NCBI GenBank assembly: GCA_036785325.1 | Contig: JAXIVH010000024.1 | Span: 3,592,119 to 3,656,118 of the forward strand | Length of the DNA: 64,000 bases | Direction of reading: 5' to 3' | DNA from: Urophycis tenuis | Lineage: Eukaryota > Chordata > Actinopteri > Gadiformes > Phycidae | Part shown: one piece after another, positions 59,001-64,000 of the stretch | Layout of the letters: every line of letters begins with the position of its first letter | Numbering within the stretch: position 1 is the first letter of the stretch | Position numbers and translations under genes: made by a program | Notes under the pieces: generated by a model | Told to the model about the DNA's origin: nothing | Seen by the model: the letters and a program-made list of their open reading frames with translations, nothing else | The model's database searches: none

Positions 59001-60038
59001 GGTTTTGGCAGTTTGGCCCGGAGAACTTTCGTCCTCATTCATTCGTTCCTGCAGCGAAAACATTACGTTTCACTGAGAAGTCAGCATTCAGACCCTGCAG
59101 CAAATTAAGGCCAGTTAACATTATCATACACACACTGTTGGGAAGCAGGGGTCCCTCTACATCTCCCAGGCACCGTTCAAAGTTAGGGTCTGTCAACAGA
59201 AGTGGGCCAACACAGACTCTTTATGTTCGCTTAATATATTTACTGTGTAATTAAATGTGAACAATTATCGCCCCTGGAGTGAAACCCAAGGCTTCGAGGA
59301 TTTACACAGCGGTATAAATTAATCCAGTGTACTACGCAGTCATAAACGGTTCCATTGCTCACAGATGATAGTCAACACATATCCAAATTACATTTTAAAC
59401 CTTTAACATCACAGCTCTTTACGATCTTAGCAAATAGCTGTTACCTTAAACGTTAGAAGCAATCTCCATAACACAGAGCAGCCACAACACACGCAAAAAG
59501 CTTCTGGTCCACCTTGGACCCGCCTGTCTGTGGACGCATCTCTCTCGTCCGCGTGATGGAACATCTCCGTGGTGCCGTGCCACCGGTCAGGGCTGCGGCG
59601 TGATTGGACCTGTCACCTGCTGTTACCGTCTCCCCGGCAATCACGGCCTCGCTGGCGGCCCTCGCGCCAGAAGACTCTCTGATTGTTTTCTGCGGAGATG
59701 CACGTCAGGCTCTCCGGAGTGAGGAGAGCGTGCTGCTCCGGCTCCGGCTCCATGCGAGCAACATCTGGGAGCTTACTGCGGCCTAGAAGACACAAACAGT
59801 TCAGGGCCGTCTGTGGTATTAATCCGGGATGAGGCCACAATCAAACTAATGCCGAGAAGATCATGGAAACGTAGACTAAGTAATAGCAGTGTCTTTTCGG
59901 AAATCTGACCTTTAAAGAAAAACGGAGGGACCACTTGTTGAATTGATTGTTTATAGCCTGCATGTTTCTACGGACTAATAATGTACAGCCCCGATTTTAG
60001 TACCAAAGTATTTCACTTTGAAAGTTTTTTGCCTTCAC

Positions 60039-60220
60039 CAGGGGCGTAGCTAGGAATTTGAGTTTGAGGAGCCTGGGCCCTCTAAGTGGGGAGCACTTGG
60101 GCACCGCATTAAGCACCCCCAAAGTGGGCCAAATAAATTTGGAGTCCATTAAGGGCCATTTAGTGATCCCAGGATTGTTTTATTGAGGTGCCACCCGGTG
60201 CCCCCACTGGTCCGCCCCTG
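60039..60220. mobile_element. possible hAT-like MITE with CAGGGGCG termini
   Basis: CAGGGGCG at 60039-60046 and CGCCCCTG at 60213-60220 are inverted copies; caggggcgtagctagga is a phrase common in hAT-type non-autonomous elements. The 182-base interior is non-coding. No 8-bp duplication flanks it (gccttcac versus ggtccatt), so it may be old. Confidence 0.5.
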
Positions 60221-61129
60221 GGTCCATTGCTTGCCCATGATGTTCTAGATGGTTCTTTAGATGGTCCACCTGTTCTTTAATCAGCTCATCATCCATAGTT
60301 TGTCTAAAATTATACTCTTAAGTGCCCTCAAAATATACTGAAATATGCCACTGCTACTCTAGTAGCAGTCTGGCAGCCACTTAAATAAACCAAGAGCAAA
60401 ATATTATTCAATTTAACATCACAAACAGACCTTCAGTTCCTTCCGGCACTGTTGGTTATTGTTGTATGCAATGTATTCCAAAATGAAAGCCTGTGTGGAG
60501 TGATTTAAGAGTCAGATGCACTGTACACACCTGAAAAACTAATCTCACTTGACAGGTGTGGGACAAAAGAACAACAGTTACATCTTGAGAGCAGTGACAC
60601 TGCCTGCATTTAGTCTGCCCCACGGCAGAGGGCTAATGACCGTATTTACCTGCTGTGTGAAAGCAGAACAGGGAGGGTTCCCCTCCCAGAGTATTTCAGC
60701 CTGGATTTGTCTCATGTTAAAGGAACTCAGGAGAACCATCTGTTTGGATTTGAAGGCTTAAGGATGCTTTGAAATTAGTGAATGCATTCTCCACTCTCCA
60801 AACATTTACAGAGCATTGGATGTCCTGAATGTCACTCTGTTTTTGTCTGGGAATAAATAATTTGAAATATTATAACAGATGCTGCATTTCTTTCTATGGA
60901 AAATAATTAATTAACCAACAAGATACTGCAATAAGTTGTGCTATCGTTGAGAAGCCCCAATGGCCTGTAGGACGCCAAAAAGTACATTTCTAATATAGAC
61001 ATATAGCACATAGAATAATAATGAAGTCATCATGAAAGACTGCTGGCGGTGTTTAAAAAGGGTTTAAAAATTGTGAAACTACTCCAAAAGAAACCCAAAC
61101 GAGAAGCAGTTTTCGCTAACTTTCACGAA

Positions 61130-61400
61130 TTAGCAGTGAAAGACAAAGTGCTGCAGCTGTCGTCTTCCCAACAGCTTATAATATTTACTGTCATCAGGGC
61201 GGTCCCCTTGGTGTCTCATTAGCCCGGCCAGGCCTCGGGTTACATCTCTATATTCATTACTGACACACTCGACGCCCTGAGTGCCTCGGCCCCGGACGCT
61301 GACAAGCGTGTAACAACAATCCATCTCGCGCGGAGCTGCCCTAGCGTAGCCGCATGCTAATTGCATTGCAGGCCGCACAGACACAACAGCACATGGCGTG
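61130..61400. promoter_or_regulatory. candidate enhancer block with POU-type palindrome
   Basis: Non-repetitive, moderately GC-rich DNA containing atgctaattgcat (61354-61366), a near-palindromic POU/homeodomain-like site, plus gtctcattagcccgg, atattcattactgac and gtaacaacaatcc (SOX-like). It has no ORF and no repeat similarity. Function is inferred from motifs only. Confidence 0.35.
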
Positions 61401-62108
61401 ACGTGAGATGATGACGTCACACCACCGCCATAATAAGGAGTGGGTGGGGGGTGAGGGTGAGTGAATGCCCAGAGATTCGTTGACACCAGACAGGCGTCTG
61501 AGATGGGGTTTAGGTCACATGCTCCCCAGGCCACCAAAAACAATTAGTGATGGATTGATGGCTGACTGTGTGGAGCGTCGTAACCGTTCACCAATGGCAC
61601 ACGTTCAAACGCAACACGAGGCCGCGCCCTCCTGAGAGTAAACCCGCGACGACCGTGGACCGGAACACGGGGGAACCTCCCAGAGGACCGGCTCCCCTGT
61701 TCCCCACAAGCGCTGTGTGTCCTGAATCTGTTTGCCATAGGAACGCGTACACTATGCCTTGTCACGTCTTGCTCCTGGAAAGCCCTGGAAAGTGGGGTCG
61801 GCTTTCAGGCGTACTCTGTGAAGGAAAAGGGTTTTGGGAGCAGTAATTGCTCCATAATGAGAGTTGCATTGACCTCCTGCCACATGCTGCCCGTGTGTTG
61901 TATTTCAATCTCCTTTTTCAGTGTTTTGCTCGTCAAGCGAAAGTCGGAGTGGCGGAGTTACACACATGGAAAAATATGTCCTGTGTGCGGCTCCTGGAAG
62001 GAATTTGATTTCTCCCACAGCTGTGTTGCTTTACACGAGCATGAAGTCAGCGAAGCACCATCGCAAATCAATCACACCGCCCTGACACTTCCTCCACGCC
62101 ACCGCACG

Positions 62109-62152
62109 GCCGGGGGGGGGGGTGGGGGGGCGGGGGTGGGGGGGGGGGGGGG
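62109..62152. repeat. G-rich run
   Basis: G runs of 7 to 13 bases with single T or C interruptions; strong G-quadruplex potential. Confidence 0.9.
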
Positions 62153-62565
62153 CGCTGACCGAGGTGGACATGGAGGAAGGGCGAGCAGAAGAGGTGAGGA
62201 AGAGGAGCAATCCCGTGAGGAGGAGCGGTGTTACGTCCTCTCTCCTCCCCCCACCCCATTAGTGCCGCGGCGCTCGGCTCCCGCAGAACGCCACACAGGA
62301 AGTCACCTGACACCTGCGACAGGAAGTCGTGCCTTGGACTGAACTGGGTTTAACCCGTGCACGTCCGTGTCTGTGCGCGCTGTTTACGGCCGCCCCGCTG
62401 AACCCACGCCAGCGTGTCCGTGTGTTCTCATTAGACATGTGGAAAATATCCCTGGATATTAGTATGGGTAATGGACATAATTACGTCAAACTAAAGCTGC
62501 CTACATTTCTCATAAAGTTCCCCGTTTACATATGAGTTAACTTTGAACAAAAAATAATAAACCCC

Positions 62566-62599
<34 letters not shown>
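62566..62599. repeat. C homopolymer run
   Basis: About 34 consecutive C, ending in ccctcc. Length is likely unreliable. Confidence 0.9.
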
Positions 62600-62602
<3 letters not shown>

Positions 62603-62877
62603 AAAGAAAATAATTTCCTGGTTAGGTGGATATGACAGGTAGAGCGTACATATGGGTCATTATGAATTATAAAAATCTAACTGTGAAGTCTGGACGACGC
62701 ATACAACTAATATTTATTTAAACTGTATCACGGGGTGAGTGGCCTGGAACTGGCAGGACTTGTAGAAGAGGCTTTGAACAGAGAAGGCCCTGTTCCTCCT
62801 CACTTCAAACCCCAAAGCTTCTTCTCCAGGTTTCTGGTTCGCCTCCCCGCTTCCAATGCACCGGGAGTTCCACTTCA

Positions 62878-63395
62878 TAGTGTAAAGGAGGAGTTCCACC
62901 TCCTAGTGTAAAGGAGGAGTTCCACCTCCTAGTGTAATGGAGGAGTTCCACCTCCTAGTGTAAAGGAGGAGTTCCACCTCATAGTGTAAAGGAGGAGTTC
63001 CACCTCCTAGTGTAAAGGAGGAGTCTCCACCTCCTAGTGTAATGGAGGAGTTACACCTCCTAGTGTAAAGGGGGAGTTCCACCTCATAGTGTAAAGGAGG
63101 AGTTCCACCTCCTAGTGTAAAGGAGGAGTTCACCTCCTAGAGTAAGGGAGGAGTTCCACCTCCTAGTGTAAAGGAGGAGTTCCACCTCCTAGTGTAAAGG
63201 AGGAGTTCCACCTCCCAGTGAGTGTAAAGGAGGAGTTCCACCTCCTCGTGTAAAGGAGTTCTACCTCCTTGTGTAAAGGAGGAGTTCCATCTCTAGTGTA
63301 AAGAAGAGGTTCCACCTCCTAGCATAAAGGAGGAGTTCCACCTCGTAGTGTAAAGGATGGAGTTCCACCTCCTAGTGAGTGTAAAGGAGGAGTAT
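62878..63395. repeat. 26-bp minisatellite with hairpin-forming unit, about 20 copies
   Basis: The unit tgtaaaggaggagttccacc followed by tcctag repeats at a 26-base period, with some 24- to 31-base variants. Each unit contains aggagg...cctcct, a 6-bp inverted repeat around a 7-base loop (agttcca). There are no unique spacers and no cas-like genes, so it is not a CRISPR array. Confidence 0.95.
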
Positions 63396-64000
63396 TTACA
63401 GCGTGCAGCAGCTGTGAGCTGCAGACAGAGCAGCCGCTATCCAGAGAATGGGGTTATCCTTTAAAGGTCATGATGCCATCGTTCCCGCTGGTGCCACCCG
63501 CTCTGAGAATGTATTTACTCACAGATTTGTGACACACGTGTCGATGTGGAAAGCTGTTCCCTGCATGAAGCCACCTATAGCCTTGACTGAACCCAGCCAG
63601 ACCATGGTTTCTTTAAACGCGGGTCAAGAGGACGCGAGTGAATTGCTCTGAACGGAAATGGACCAGACTTGACCTGCTGGGTGGGCCGAATGCAATCACT
63701 GGGACCCGTTTGACGTGGTGATGTGTGTCATTGTCCATGACACACACCTGTTGACATCACACTACCATACCTGGAGTTCACAAGATTTGACACAGCATGT
63801 GTTCAGCTTTCAGCTTCGCCTTCTCCTTCCTTTCTTTAGTAGTGAGGAATCAGGACACTTGGGTGGTAATAATGACGTCCAGAAATGAACCGATGAAATC
63901 AGAGTACTAAGATGGAAAAATATACAAATACATTATACTAAATATCATTGTAGGAGTCTTATTCTGTTGGAGTTTATTTTTGTTATTCATGTGCTATGCC

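Larger units (their letters stand above)
59001..64000. other. intergenic region right of phf2, part 2
   Basis: No supportable gene. It contains a possible hAT-type MITE (60039-60220), a candidate enhancer block (61130-61400), G and C runs (62109-62152, 62566-62599), a 26-bp minisatellite (62878-63395), and otherwise unremarkable unique DNA. Confidence 0.75.

Noticed and set aside
58498..59254. Frames spanning the N run
   Set aside because: They exist only because N codons are translated as X.
61818..62342. 174-residue frame with a CPVCG...C...H.H pattern resembling a zinc motif
   Set aside because: A single cysteine pair in an otherwise random sequence that passes into a G homopolymer. There is no known domain spacing and no splice or promoter support.
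62878..63395. CRISPR array
   Set aside because: Units are contiguous with no unique spacers, in a vertebrate genome with no cas genes. It is a minisatellite.

Overview
This window is vertebrate nuclear DNA, almost certainly from a teleost fish. The genes are split by GT-AG introns. The spacer DNA is full of TG/CA and CT/GA microsatellites, minisatellites, homopolymer runs, tRNA-derived SINEs, small terminal-inverted-repeat elements and a decayed LINE tail. One 200-base N gap (58801-59000) shows it is an assembled scaffold. The very high dinucleotide repeat density recalls gadiform genomes, but this does not prove the order.

Three genes are present, all on the + strand. (1) 485-1789: the last three coding exons of aldh4a1 (mitochondrial delta-1-pyrroline-5-carboxylate dehydrogenase); the rest lies off the left edge. 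(2) 4852-20389: a complete fam120a-like gene. Seventeen exons join in phase into 1099 codons plus stop, encoding a protein with an XPG/PIN-like N-terminus and an RGG-type C-terminus. (3) 22609-47130: a complete phf2-like gene. Twenty-two exons join in phase into 1186 codons plus stop, encoding a PHD-JmjC chromatin protein, followed by a roughly 2.5 kb 3' UTR. The order fam120a-phf2 in the same orientation matches human 9q22.31 (FAM120A-PHF2). The aldh4a1 neighbour differs from human, where it lies on 1p36. From about 49.6 kb to the right end there is no recognisable gene, only repeats, possible regulatory blocks and one promoter-like segment with a tiny possible first exon (50860-50970).

The gene products act separately: proline catabolism in mitochondria (aldh4a1), RNA binding and signalling scaffold (fam120a), and H3K4me3 reading with an atypical histone demethylase fold (phf2). 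No operon-like system or novel multi-gene defence or biosynthetic system was found. The most interesting points are: the JmjC metal site of this phf2 reads His249/Glu251/Asn321, where human PHF2 has His/Asp/Tyr; a 33-bp minisatellite in fam120a intron 4 has copied the authentic exon 4 splice donor twelve times while staying in frame; phf2 exon 18 holds thirteen perfect-length 18-bp coding repeats (NSQSKT type); a 45-bp palindrome lies just past phf2; and several ATTA-rich blocks in phf2 introns and the right-hand spacer look like developmental enhancers, perhaps for a gene such as barx1 beyond the window.

All exon boundaries were read by eye from splice consensus, frame continuity and remembered human protein sequences. 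No alignment or transcript data were available.
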